Assembly: GCA_910584255.1 (NCBI GenBank)
Contig: CAJTXV010000005.1
Location: forward strand, 1 to 64,000
Source: an uncultured Bacilli bacterium
Lineage (GTDB): Bacteria > Bacillota_I > Bacilli_A > RF39 > UBA660
Direction of reading: 5' to 3'
Length of the DNA: 64,000 nucleotides
Positions 55,168-63,543 of the stretch are shown here, piece by piece. Under the pieces are notes generated by a model. It made no database searches and was not told where the DNA came from. It saw nothing but the letters and a program-made list of their open reading frames with translations. The translations under genes and the position numbers were made by a program. The number at the start of each line of letters is the position of its first letter. Within the stretch, counting starts at the first letter, position 1.

Positions 55168-56548
55168 ATGATTCAACATTAAAGTTATCAATTAAGGCTA
55201 GGAAGTACTCTTTTAGTCGATCCCTTACTTCTTCCGTCTGCCCTTCAAATCTAGCAGTAATATGAGGTCCTGTATTACTACAACGAATTAGTGCCCAACC
55301 ATCTTCTAATTCGATTCGAATTCCATCAATATCTATCATTGGATATCCTGCTTCTTCACAATATTTCTTAATTTCTTCAATGACTTGTTTTTTCTTATTA
55401 TCAGGAGATGCAATTTTAATTTCCTCAGTGGAATAATATTTTGGAATTCCTTCTAGCAATTGACTCAGTGATTTATCCGTTTTACTTAATATTTCAATGA
55501 CTCGTAATCCGACATATAACCCAGAATCAAAACCTAAGAATTTATCTCTTAAAAATATATGTCCTGAATACTCTCCTCCGAAAATACAATCATTGTCTTT
55601 CGTTCCTGCTTTTGTATAAGAATTTCCAGTTCGACTGATGATTGCTTCTCCACCTAAAGATTCGATTACTTCTGGAAGTGCCTTTGTACATTTTACATCA
55701 TATAAAACACGCTTATTGGACGAATTTGGTAGGATATCATGCGCAAGTAAAATCATTAATTGATCTGCAGGAACATGTTCTCCTTTCTCATTAATAATTC
55801 CAACACGATCTCCATCCCCATCAAATGCAATTCCAACATCAGCACGAAGTTCTGTCACTGCATCTTTTAAAACTGTTAGATTTTCTTCTACACATGGATC
55901 TGGGTGATGATTTGGAAAAGTTGGATCACTCTTTCCATAAAGTATAATCAATTTTTCTTTAATTGCATTATAAATCGTTGGCGCAAAAAAAGTAGTCGTT
56001 CCATTTCCACAATCAATAATTACTTTTAATTTTCTATCATTATGAATTTGAACGGAAGAAAGTAAATATCTACAGTATTCTTCTTTTACATCATAAAAGC
56101 CAATCACACCTTCTCCATCATCAAACTTTCCTAACATGACAAATTCATAGAAATCTTGAATTTCTTCTCCTTTGGCATTTCCTGTTTCATCAAATGAAAA
56201 TTTAAATCCATTGTCATCTTTAGGATTATGACTTGCAGTGACCATCATTCCAGCAGGTACACCTGATTTAATACATGCATAATAATACATAGGTGTCGTT
56301 ACGAGTCCTAAGTCTAAAACACTAATCCCTGTCGATATAATTCCTTGGATTAAAGCATTTTCAATTTCTTCAGAAGAATAACGATTGTCCCTACCTACAA
56401 TACATTTTTTTTGATTTCGTTTTTTAATATAGGAACCGTAGGCTCTTCCAATCGTATAACTTACATCTTGATTAATTTCCGTTGGATAAACTCCACGAAT
56501 ATCATACTCTCGAAATATTTCTCTTTTAATTTCTCTCGTCACATTCAT
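55166..56548 (-). CDS. Phosphomannomutase / phosphoglucomutase
   Basis: This 460-residue alpha-D-phosphohexomutase interconverts 1- and 6-phosphates of mannose or glucose for cell-surface sugars. It has the catalytic phosphoserine loop TASHNPKDDNGFKF at about residue 100, the metal loop FDGDGDRVGI at about 245, the sugar-binding GGEYSGHIFL at about 325 and the phosphate-binding RCSNTGPHITARFEG near the C-terminus. The EYDIRG start is typical of ManB/AlgC-type enzymes. Its own promoter (TGATATAAT, 56574-56582, minus strand) and terminator make it monocistronic. Confidence 0.92.
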   Translation of the reverse strand: MNVTREIKREIFREYDIRGVYPTEINQDVSYTIGRAYGSYIKKRNQKKCIVGRDNRYSSEEIENALIQGIISTGISVLDLGLVTTPMYYYACIKSGVPAGMMVTASHNPKDDNGFKFSFDETGNAKGEEIQDFYEFVMLGKFDDGEGVIGFYDVKEEYCRYLLSSVQIHNDRKLKVIIDCGNGTTTFFAPTIYNAIKEKLIILYGKSDPTFPNHHPDPCVEENLTVLKDAVTELRADVGIAFDGDGDRVGIINEKGEHVPADQLMILLAHDILPNSSNKRVLYDVKCTKALPEVIESLGGEAIISRTGNSYTKAGTKDNDCIFGGEYSGHIFLRDKFLGFDSGLYVGLRVIEILSKTDKSLSQLLEGIPKYYSTEEIKIASPDNKKKQVIEEIKKYCEEAGYPMIDIDGIRIELEDGWALIRCSNTGPHITARFEGQTEEVRDRLKEYFLALIDNFNVES

Positions 56549-56668
56549 ACGAACACCTCTTTATTCTAATATCATTATATCAGAAAAAGAAAAAAGAAAA
56601 AAGATGTTTTTCACCTTTTTCTAGTTTCAATCTCTTTTTTATCACCAAACAAATTCTAAAGTATCATA

Positions 56669-56878
56669 TTACATATATTTCTGCATTGACTTCATCATTT
56701 GATTTACTTGTTTTTGATTTGGTTTTCTTCCCATTTGCATCATTAATGCTTTAATCATTTCTTCATTAATTGGTGGATTTTTCTTTAAATATTTCATCAT
56801 AAACTTTCTAGCAAGTAAGAATCCTATAATGAGTCCAACAATGAGTCCACCTAATACTTGTATGATATCTAATAACAT
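56669..56878 (-). CDS. yneF: YneF family (UPF0154) small membrane protein
   Basis: The 69-residue protein has one N-terminal TM helix (about 5-25, VLGGLIVGLIIGFLLARKFM) and the family tail YLKKNPPINEEMIKALMMQM followed by GRKPNQKQVNQMM. ATG 56878 with AGGAGATGATT ahead is chosen over an in-frame start at 56926 that would add a non-conserved stretch. The function is unknown. It follows sirA as in B. subtilis. Confidence 0.9.
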   Translation of the reverse strand: MLLDIIQVLGGLIVGLIIGFLLARKFMMKYLKKNPPINEEMIKALMMQMGRKPNQKQVNQMMKSMQKYM

Positions 56879-56918
56879 ATAATCATCTCCTATTAATAGT
56901 TTACTAAAAAAAGATATT

Positions 56919-57344
56919 TTAGACAAGTATTTTTACTTCAGATAACCAAAAATAATCTTGATTCTTAAAATCACAAAGGAAAAAGGAATTTGATTTCTCT
57001 AGTAATACTTGAAAAAAGGTAGAAGCGTTATGTCTAGATTCTAATAAAATATAGCTGTGTTTTATGTTTAAAGTACTAATCTCATCATGATATAAATCAT
57101 TGATAATATGTGTATTGCCAAATTTAGAATAAATTTTTTGATTGTGATATTTAATAAAAATTTCTCGATTTAGTAGCGTTTTATCGATTATTTCTACTAA
57201 TTGATGAAATAATTCAATTCCATATCTATTTTCTTCTGGTTTTAAATAATAAAGATATTTTAGTATATGATATAAGTTTTCGGGATTTTCACTATAAAGA
57301 TTTTGATAATCACTCCGTATTTTAAATATATAAAACTTTCTCAT
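56919..57344 (-). CDS. sirA: SirA-like sporulation inhibitor of replication
   Basis: The 141-residue protein resembles B. subtilis SirA (YneE) at both ends: the MRKFYIFKIRSDYQNLYSEN start compares with its xxYYTYLIKEEF start, and ASTFFQVLLEKSNSFFLCDF followed by xxxDYFWLSEVK compares with its C-terminal FFEVLKK...DFNxxxYGWLNPVK. Gene order tkt-sirA-yneF is also that of B. subtilis. SirA binds DnaA domain I and blocks re-initiation at the onset of sporulation. The centre is diverged, so I rate it likely. ATG 57344 fits the family start better than the in-frame ATG 57359. Confidence 0.75.
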   Translation of the reverse strand: MRKFYIFKIRSDYQNLYSENPENLYHILKYLYYLKPEENRYGIELFHQLVEIIDKTLLNREIFIKYHNQKIYSKFGNTHIINDLYHDEISTLNIKHSYILLESRHNASTFFQVLLEKSNSFFLCDFKNQDYFWLSEVKILV

Positions 57345-57365
57345 ACTCTTTTCACCCATTTGAGT

Positions 57366-57408
57366 ATAAAAAAAGTAGTAAGAAAAGAATGTCGTTTCTT
57401 GCTACTTT
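57366..57408 (-). terminator. Intrinsic terminator of the transketolase gene
   Basis: 14-bp stem AAAGTAGTAAGAAA / TTTCTTGCTACTTT with one G-T pair, then T7 on the minus strand. It overlaps the tkt stop codon. Confidence 0.85.
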
Positions 57409-59387
57409 AATAATTCTTCTATATGCGTAGTTATTGATTCTAAGTCAAAGGCAAACTCTTTTTCTAAGTCTTCTCGTTTCGCACTTTTTCCAAATTGATC
57501 TATTGTAATTAGATATTTTTTATTATATACGAATTCATACCAAGAATAGGAAGAAGAAGCTTCAATTACGAAAGTTTTAACTCCAAGAGGCAACAGAGAT
57601 TCCCTATATTTTCCCGTTTGTTTCTGATATCTTTCTATAGAGGGCATGCTGACAACACGAATATCATATCCCTTTTCTCCTAGTGTTTCAGCTATTTTGA
57701 TTGCCACTTGCAACTCTTCCCCAGATGAAATAATGATGGCACCTAAATTTTTTCTTTCCTTCTTAACAATATATGCACCCTTTTGAACATCTTTAATACT
57801 GGTAGTTTCTTGAATCACAGAGCGATTTCTACCTAAGATAATAGCTGTAGGGCCTGTTTTTTTAGACATCACATATTTATAAGTTCCAATCACTTCATTC
57901 GCATCAGCAGGGCGAAACACTTCTAAATTAGGGGTTGCTCTTAAAGCAATTAATTGTTCTACTGGTTGATGGGTTGGTCCATCTTCCCCTAATTTAAATG
58001 TGTCATGCGTAAAAATATAGGTGACTGGTAAATTCATAAGGGCTGACATACGGATTGCAGGCTTTAAGTAATCAGAGAATGCTAAGAAAGTAGAGCCAAA
58101 CGGTCTTAACCCTACAAGAGAAAGTCCATTTAAAATCGCTCCCATTGCATGTTCTCGTACCCCAAAGCGGATATTTCTTCCTAAACGATTTTGACTCGAA
58201 AAATCAGGATAGTCATTTAAGTAAGTTTTAGTAGAAGATGCGACATCAGCGCTACCACCAATTAAAAAATCATTTCTACTGGCTAAACAGTTTAATACTT
58301 TTTCTCCTGTAATTCGAATTTCTTCTTCGTTTTCTTCTGGCTTTTCATAATTTACTTTTAGATTTTTAAGTGTTGTATCCTTTTCTTCTAATTGTAGTAG
58401 TATTCCTTTTAATGGTTCTTCAATTAAATCTTTTTGTTTTTGATAAGAATCATAGAGGATATCTACTCTACTATGAATCATTTCTTGAAACGTTGCTGCT
58501 GCGTCGTTTGAAGCAATAAATGGGATTCCACGTACTCCAAGTTTTTCTTTAATTGATAAAATATCATCCTCTTCTAAAGGGGTTCCATGGACTTTATTAG
58601 TTCCTTCTAGCTTTGAATATTTTCCAATCGTCGTATTTACAATAATTAAAGTAGGTTTATCAATTGAAGTTTTTGCTTTTTCTACGGCTGAATCAAAACT
58701 GGTCAAGTCTTCTATATCGGGTACAATTAATACATTCCAATTCATAGAAATAAAACGATTAGGGATATTTTCTGTCATCGCTTGATCGACTTCCCCATCT
58801 AAACTAATTTGATTTGAATCGTAAATTACAATTAATTTGTTTAATCTTAAAGTTCCTGCAATTGAAATAGATTCATAGGAAATGCCTTCCATTAAATCAC
58901 CGTCTCCACAAAGAACGTAAGTATAATGATTTACTATGGGTTTTCCGTTTTTTATAAAGAATGCCCTTAAATACTCTTCTCCAATTGCCATACCAACGGC
59001 AGAAGCAAGTCCCTGTCCTAGAGGTCCTGTTGACATATCAACACCAGGAGTGATTGGATATTCTGGATGACCAGGCGTTTTTGAATTCAACTGCCTAAAG
59101 GATTTTAAATCCGCAAGTCTCACATTGTATCCTGCAAGAAATAAAGTAGCATAAAGAAGTGCAGATCCGTGTCCAGCAGACAACACAAAACGATCTCGAT
59201 CAAACCAATCTGGATCTTTTGGATTTATTTTTAAATGTTTTCCATAAAGCGAATAAAGAATGGGTGCAGCCCCCAGTACAATTCCTGGATGCCCACTTTC
59301 TGCTTCATGAATCATATCGATTCCAAGACTTCGGATAGAATTGATAATTTTTTCATCCATTGACATTTCTTTTCCCTTAAACAACAT
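57402..59387 (-). CDS. tkt: Transketolase
   Basis: This 661-residue thiamine-diphosphate enzyme moves two-carbon units between sugar phosphates in the pentose phosphate pathway. It has GHPGIVLGAAPILYSLY near the N-terminus, GPLGQGLASAVGMAIGE, the TPP-binding GDGDLMEGISYE...VIYDSN, the pyrimidine-binding domain with RFGVREHAMGAILNG, and HDTFKLGEDGPTHQPVEQL. ATG 59387 follows AGAGGTGA at good spacing. A -10 TATAAT with extended TGA lies at 59409-59417 on the minus strand. Confidence 0.95.
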   Translation of the reverse strand: MLFKGKEMSMDEKIINSIRSLGIDMIHEAESGHPGIVLGAAPILYSLYGKHLKINPKDPDWFDRDRFVLSAGHGSALLYATLFLAGYNVRLADLKSFRQLNSKTPGHPEYPITPGVDMSTGPLGQGLASAVGMAIGEEYLRAFFIKNGKPIVNHYTYVLCGDGDLMEGISYESISIAGTLRLNKLIVIYDSNQISLDGEVDQAMTENIPNRFISMNWNVLIVPDIEDLTSFDSAVEKAKTSIDKPTLIIVNTTIGKYSKLEGTNKVHGTPLEEDDILSIKEKLGVRGIPFIASNDAAATFQEMIHSRVDILYDSYQKQKDLIEEPLKGILLQLEEKDTTLKNLKVNYEKPEENEEEIRITGEKVLNCLASRNDFLIGGSADVASSTKTYLNDYPDFSSQNRLGRNIRFGVREHAMGAILNGLSLVGLRPFGSTFLAFSDYLKPAIRMSALMNLPVTYIFTHDTFKLGEDGPTHQPVEQLIALRATPNLEVFRPADANEVIGTYKYVMSKKTGPTAIILGRNRSVIQETTSIKDVQKGAYIVKKERKNLGAIIISSGEELQVAIKIAETLGEKGYDIRVVSMPSIERYQKQTGKYRESLLPLGVKTFVIEASSSYSWYEFVYNKKYLITIDQFGKSAKREDLEKEFAFDLESITTHIEELLK

Positions 59388-59441
59388 AAAGTCACCTCTT
59401 CTGTCACTATTATATCATGGTTTTAAAATAAAGAAAAAGAT

Positions 59442-60701
59442 TTATTCATCATCAAATAAATCTTCCACTTCTTTTAAAACTGCGGATTCCTTTTTTAAAT
59501 CCGTTGGAGTATCCTTTTTTTCTTCTACTTTTTTAGGATATTCTGTAAATTCGATTGTTTTTCCTAGTTCATCCTCTTGATCTGGTGTAACTTCAACGAT
59601 TGGGGATTCTACTTTTACTTTCTCATTTACTTTAACTTTATCTTTTTCTTCTTCCTTGACTAGTTTTTCCTCAGTAGTTTTCAATTTCTTTTCTTTTTTC
59701 TTACTTTTATCTTTTCCAGATGTCTTGATATAAAAGTAAATCCCTAAGCATCCAATTGCAAATAAAATGAGACAACCAATAGTTACAAATACATATTCTA
59801 AAGTATGATTTTTCCTAGTACTCATAGGTTTTAAACTACTACTAGCCTTAGACACTGCGTGGCTTGTTGGTCTTTTGGATGCTTGTTTTTCTTCTGCTTT
59901 GGCACGTATAACAGTAATTGTATAAACTTTACTATTTCCAGCATTATCTTTAACAGTGATAGTTACTTGATTTCTTCCTACTTTTAAATTCGTTGCACCT
60001 TTTATTTCAGTTTTTACATTATTTGATTGTTTCTCAACTTCAATCGTAACGTCTTCTGCTTCATATGGAATATCTACTGTATAACCTGTACGACTACTAG
60101 AAAACGGTTCATTTAAGGTATACCCTTTTACTTTTAAAGACTTTAAATCTAAACTTTCTTTTTCATTGTCCTTGTCTTTATCCTCTTTGGAGGTGTTAGA
60201 TTCATTCTCTTTTGCTGTGATATTAATAGAAAATTGTGCCTTCACATTTGGATCATCTTCCAATGATACAGTAATAATTACTTTTCCAGGCTTCAATGTC
60301 TTTACTACTCCATTTTTAACGGTTGCTACAGCCTCATTCGAAGAGGTCCATTTGATTTTAGGATTATCTACTCCCGTAACAGTTGCTTTTACATTGATTG
60401 TAGCTCCAGGAACAGCATCTACTTTCTGCTTATCTAATACTATCTTTTTTTCTACTGGTTTTTCTGTTGGTGTTGGACTTGGGCTTGGTGTAGGTAACTC
60501 TGATGGTGTTGGAGTTGGGCTTGGGCTTGGACTTGTAGTCGGTGTTGGCGAAGGAGAAGCAGATGGAGTTGGTGACTCTGATGGTGTTGGCGTAGGTGTC
60601 GGATCTTCTTCTGCAAAAGTTATTATTGGTAGTCCAATTAGTGATAATACTAATAATAAAGTAATTGTATATTTTCCCATTTTATTCTTAAAATCTTTCA
60701 T
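59442..60701 (-). CDS. Surface protein with Pro/Thr/Ser linker, Ig-like and cadherin-like domains, and TM anchor
   Basis: The 419-residue protein has a signal peptide (cleavage near TFA), a low-complexity Thr/Pro/Ser linker (about 33-85, repeats of SPTP and TPTP), a bacterial Ig-like group 2 domain (about 88-165; WTSSNEAVATVKNGVV), an acidic linker, a cadherin-like beta-sandwich repeat (about 183-270; LKSLKVKGYTLNEPF, the same type as in the giant protein at 36), one TM helix (about 303-327) and a charged cytoplasmic tail of about 90 residues. It is a single-pass surface protein whose long tail could contact intracellular partners. Its promoter has TGTTATAAT at 60739-60747 (minus strand). Confidence 0.85.
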   Translation of the reverse strand: MKDFKNKMGKYTITLLLVLSLIGLPIITFAEEDPTPTPTPSESPTPSASPSPTPTTSPSPSPTPTPSELPTPSPSPTPTEKPVEKKIVLDKQKVDAVPGATINVKATVTGVDNPKIKWTSSNEAVATVKNGVVKTLKPGKVIITVSLEDDPNVKAQFSINITAKENESNTSKEDKDKDNEKESLDLKSLKVKGYTLNEPFSSSRTGYTVDIPYEAEDVTIEVEKQSNNVKTEIKGATNLKVGRNQVTITVKDNAGNSKVYTITVIRAKAEEKQASKRPTSHAVSKASSSLKPMSTRKNHTLEYVFVTIGCLILFAIGCLGIYFYIKTSGKDKSKKKEKKLKTTEEKLVKEEEKDKVKVNEKVKVESPIVEVTPDQEDELGKTIEFTEYPKKVEEKKDTPTDLKKESAVLKEVEDLFDDE

Positions 60702-60749
60702 TTTGTACTTCCTTCCCTATTCTATATCAATCATTTCGATTATAACACA

Positions 60750-60810
60750 AAAAAATAAAGTTGAGAAGTCCCTACTTCTAATTCTAAAGAAGAAGGTCTC
60801 TTTCAACTTT
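60750..60810 (-). terminator. Terminator of the 60863 gene
   Basis: Outer stem AAAGTTGA (60757-60764) / TCAACTTT (60803-60810) with further pairing inside, followed on the minus strand by ATTTTTTTG. Confidence 0.65.
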
Positions 60811-60862
60811 TATTTTCTTATAAAAATATATGCATTTAAAATCATTATTTGCTATTTTGTTT

Positions 60863-61150
60863 TTAAATATCCTCATGAAGTGCACCAATTTTTCTTATAT
60901 AGGATAAAACATTTTTCTTTTCAATTCCTATTTCAGATTCTACATCTCGAATATCATCATAAGCAGATGAATTTATAAAACTTTTATAATTCCTTAAATC
61001 ACGCTCTTCTTGTCTATTTGAATAGTTTGGAATCAATCCCTCTCTTTCACTAATAGAATATAATCGGATATGGTAATTTTTCATTTTTCCACATTCTAGT
61101 AAATTAATAAAGCGAATACTTGCTGTTGAAGATTTCTTTTTTTGCATCAT
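60863..61150 (-). CDS. Unrecognised small protein (95 residues)
   Basis: A charged, mostly helical protein with no signal or TM segment and no known motif (MMQKKKSSTASIRFINLLEC at the start, EIGIEKKNVLSYIRKIGAL near the end). AGGGGAAA precedes the double ATG. It is last in a row of minus-strand genes, several of which are decayed, but itself looks intact. Confidence 0.5.
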   Translation of the reverse strand: MMQKKKSSTASIRFINLLECGKMKNYHIRLYSISEREGLIPNYSNRQEERDLRNYKSFINSSAYDDIRDVESEIGIEKKNVLSYIRKIGALHEDI

Positions 61151-61192
61151 AATTTTCCCCTACACTTTCCATTTTTATTAATCCTATTTTCA

Positions 61193-61822
61193 TTATAAGG
61201 CTTTTTCTAAAATTTTACTACCTTTTTCACCATCATATACAAATTCCATCATCTGTTCTTTCGTAACTTTTTCTAAAATATAGGGACTCTTTCTTCCAAT
61301 TTTATAAGTGTTTCCTACATGGGCAAAACATTCTTTTGCTTTTTCTATTTAAACTTTCATAATATCCTCAAATGTCATCGTTGTAAAATAACAATCATTT
61401 GCAAATTTACATAGGTCTCTTTCATCGTAAAAATGAGGAAATAGTGGACTATAAGTAAGCACCTGATTTCGAAAATCAAAAGAGCCTGGTATCTTCCCAT
61501 AAGGATCACTCATTTTAATTCCAGCATACCTTAAATATCCAAATCTCTTATCTTTTTCTAAGTAATCTGGGTGCAAATTACATCCACCCATTTTCATTAG
61601 AGGTACTCGATTGGCTAAACGATTATTTCTAAATTTTTTAAGGGAATCTGGATTACTAAAATCATATGCTTCTAATCCACTTTGTGGAACAAGCCTCAAA
61701 AAGAACTTCTTGGGATCTATTCCCTTTTTTCTTTCATCCAAAATTATATCAAATATGTCATCTGTAATTTCTTATGTTCCTTGCTCTATTCCCAAAATAG
61801 TATCTCTAAAGTACTTTTCCAT
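61193..61822 (-). pseudogene. Decayed gene of unknown function (210 codons, two in-frame TAA stops)
   Basis: From ATG 61822, preceded by AAAAGGAG, one frame runs to TAA 61193-61195 but is interrupted by TAA at 61772-61774 (codon 17) and TAA at 61349-61351. The pieces join smoothly: MEKYFRDTILGIEQGT, then EITDDIFDIILDERKKGIDP...TFEDIMKV, then IEKAKECFAHVGNTYKIGRK...EKAL. The middle piece is open for 130 codons and could be translated from a TTG at 61741. No family is recognised. Two stops without indels fit point-mutation decay. Confidence 0.7.
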
Positions 61823-61842
61823 AACTAACTCCTTTTCATCCT

Positions 61843-62076
61843 CTAAATTTTAATTAATTGTTTATTTTGCTCTATTGTATCATCGACTGTTAATAACACT
61901 TCATTGAAAGCTCTAACATTGGAGTTTACGTCATGATGAGTAGATTTTAATGTTTGACTCGTTATATTTAAAAATTTTTCAACTTCTCTTTGAGAATCCG
62001 TATATACCATACCATCCGATTTCTTTTCAAAAAATAGCTCGTTCAATATACATAATCCGATTCCTATCATATTCAT
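61843..62076 (-). CDS. Unrecognised helical protein, possibly the frameshifted end of the preceding gene
   Basis: The 77-residue frame is charged and helical (TDSQREVEKFLNITSQTLKS). The frame is open upstream of the ATG to 62106 (QVYDTLKESIRT), overlapping the end of the previous gene. Removing one G of the GG at about 62108-62109 would fuse the two into a protein of about 345 residues. Alternatively AAAGGAG is a ribosome binding site for a separate gene. I cannot decide from one sequence. Confidence 0.45.
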   Translation of the reverse strand: MNMIGIGLCILNELFFEKKSDGMVYTDSQREVEKFLNITSQTLKSTHHDVNSNVRAFNEVLLTVDDTIEQNKQLIKI

Positions 62077-62101
62077 AGTACGAATGGACTCCTTTAGCGT
62101 A

Positions 62102-62878
62102 TCATATACCTGTTAGAAAGTTTTTAAATGTTTGAAGATGACTGACTGCATTCACATTTCTAGTACAAAATACATTTTCAATCAATGAGGAATCGTAAAC
62201 ATCATATTTGTTTTCAGGTATACCATTTGGAATTGCAATATCATAATCCATATGAGAATTACTACTAATTCCTTCATAGTAAGTAATTAATTGTTTGTAT
62301 ATTGCCTCGGCGAGTGCATTATCTCCAATCTTACTACGAATGACTTTTCTTACTTCAGGATAAAAAATTAATGGCGATGCCAGTTTGGTTCCTGTATAAG
62401 GGGCTGCTATATTATAGATATTAGTTTTTCTAAAAGAACTGGGATTAAGAAAAAAACTAGGAATATAAAAATTCATTACACTACATTTGGACAAGCCAAT
62501 GATATTTATGGAATTGGTTCTTGGAGATGATGCTAAATTATCTATATAAGATGCATACAATCTAGCATCTTCTACAATGGGTGCCTCTGCATCCATCAAA
62601 AATAATTTAATCACATAATTGCCATTCTTTCTTCTATAATGGTTGATTACATGATCAATTCTAACTTCCTTCTCTTTAATATTCCTAAAATCCTTGGAAT
62701 GATCTTCTACTCTAGATCCATGATTGATGATTATATAGTCGACTTTTTCGTTTTTGTTATTGACAATTTTTTCATAAGTTGCAAAAGCAAAACTTCTACC
62801 ATATTCTGTTTTATTTGGACTGTAATTCCATCTTTGATTCGTTAAATCATATTTTGCAATTATCTCTATAGTTCCCAT
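62102..62878 (-). CDS. Unrecognised protein, possibly alpha/beta hydrolase-like
   Basis: 258 residues from ATG 62878, which follows GGGGGTG; an in-frame ATG at 62971 has no ribosome binding site and overlaps the preceding gene. VDYIIINHGS and INIIGLSKCSVMNFY have the spacing of an oxyanion region and a nucleophile elbow of alpha/beta hydrolases (Ser in GLSKC), but the full GxSxG motif is not present, so this is a weak suggestion. It may continue by frameshift into the next gene. Confidence 0.5.
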   Translation of the reverse strand: MGTIEIIAKYDLTNQRWNYSPNKTEYGRSFAFATYEKIVNNKNEKVDYIIINHGSRVEDHSKDFRNIKEKEVRIDHVINHYRRKNGNYVIKLFLMDAEAPIVEDARLYASYIDNLASSPRTNSINIIGLSKCSVMNFYIPSFFLNPSSFRKTNIYNIAAPYTGTKLASPLIFYPEVRKVIRSKIGDNALAEAIYKQLITYYEGISSNSHMDYDIAIPNGIPENKYDVYDSSLIENVFCTRNVNAVSHLQTFKNFLTGI

Positions 62879-62954
62879 CGTTTCGCACCCCCAATTAACA
62901 AATTGAAACATATTTCCTATTAAAATGATTTTTTTTAATCTTTCGACAATAGAT

Positions 62955-63479
62955 CTACTTTCGATTAGCATTTATAAATGCTTTTATAAATTGTTTCTCT
63001 GATTCATCCATGTTTTCTAAATAAGAATCATATCCACCTTTCATATATTCCTGATATATATCTGAATATTTACTACCACAACTATATTGGATGATGGTAC
63101 CTTGTATAAAATGATTCCTTAGTTCTGAAAAAGGGATTGCATATTCTAAAACAGGAATATTGGGATGTCTACTTTCTGGGTATAATCCAAATCCCCCATA
63201 TTGACTCAATAATTCTTCAGGTATATTGTAAGATGCAATAAAACATTGATCATCCCAACCCATAGAAGGAATACCAGATATATATTCCAAGGCTCCTTCA
63301 TAGAAATGGAAAAAGTGTAAATAATCAATATTGGGTTTATAATTATGAGTGTTTAATCCATCATTATAACTTTTTTTTGGAAAACTAATAATTCCATTTT
63401 TATAATCTTGCAATTCATTTCTACTAGTTCCATTTCTAGTATATGAGTAGATATCTTCAACCACTCTATAAATTATCAT
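62955..63479 (-). CDS. Unrecognised protein (174 residues)
   Basis: A soluble protein rich in aromatic residues with no signal or TM segment: MIIYRVVEDIYSYTRNGTSR, NIDYLHFFHFYEGALEYI and CFIASYNIPEELLSQYGGFG. GGGGGTAGAG precedes the ATG. It heads a run of adjacent unknown genes on the minus strand and appears intact. No function can be assigned. Confidence 0.55.
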   Translation of the reverse strand: MIIYRVVEDIYSYTRNGTSRNELQDYKNGIISFPKKSYNDGLNTHNYKPNIDYLHFFHFYEGALEYISGIPSMGWDDQCFIASYNIPEELLSQYGGFGLYPESRHPNIPVLEYAIPFSELRNHFIQGTIIQYSCGSKYSDIYQEYMKGGYDSYLENMDESEKQFIKAFINANRK

Positions 63480-63543
63480 ATCTCTACCCCCAAAAGATAT
63501 TTTTTTCTTTTATTTTAGTGATAATATTCATTCAAACAATTTA

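Noticed and set aside
60750..60862. T-box or other riboswitch in the multi-stem region
   Set aside because: The pairing is explained as a terminator of the upstream minus-strand gene; no T-box or aptamer core sequence is seen.
43879..61774. Reassigned TAA codon, suggested by three in-frame TAA interruptions
   Set aside because: TAA is the normal stop of clearly intact genes here (grpE, dnaK, dnaJ), and the interruptions occur only in genes that look decayed.
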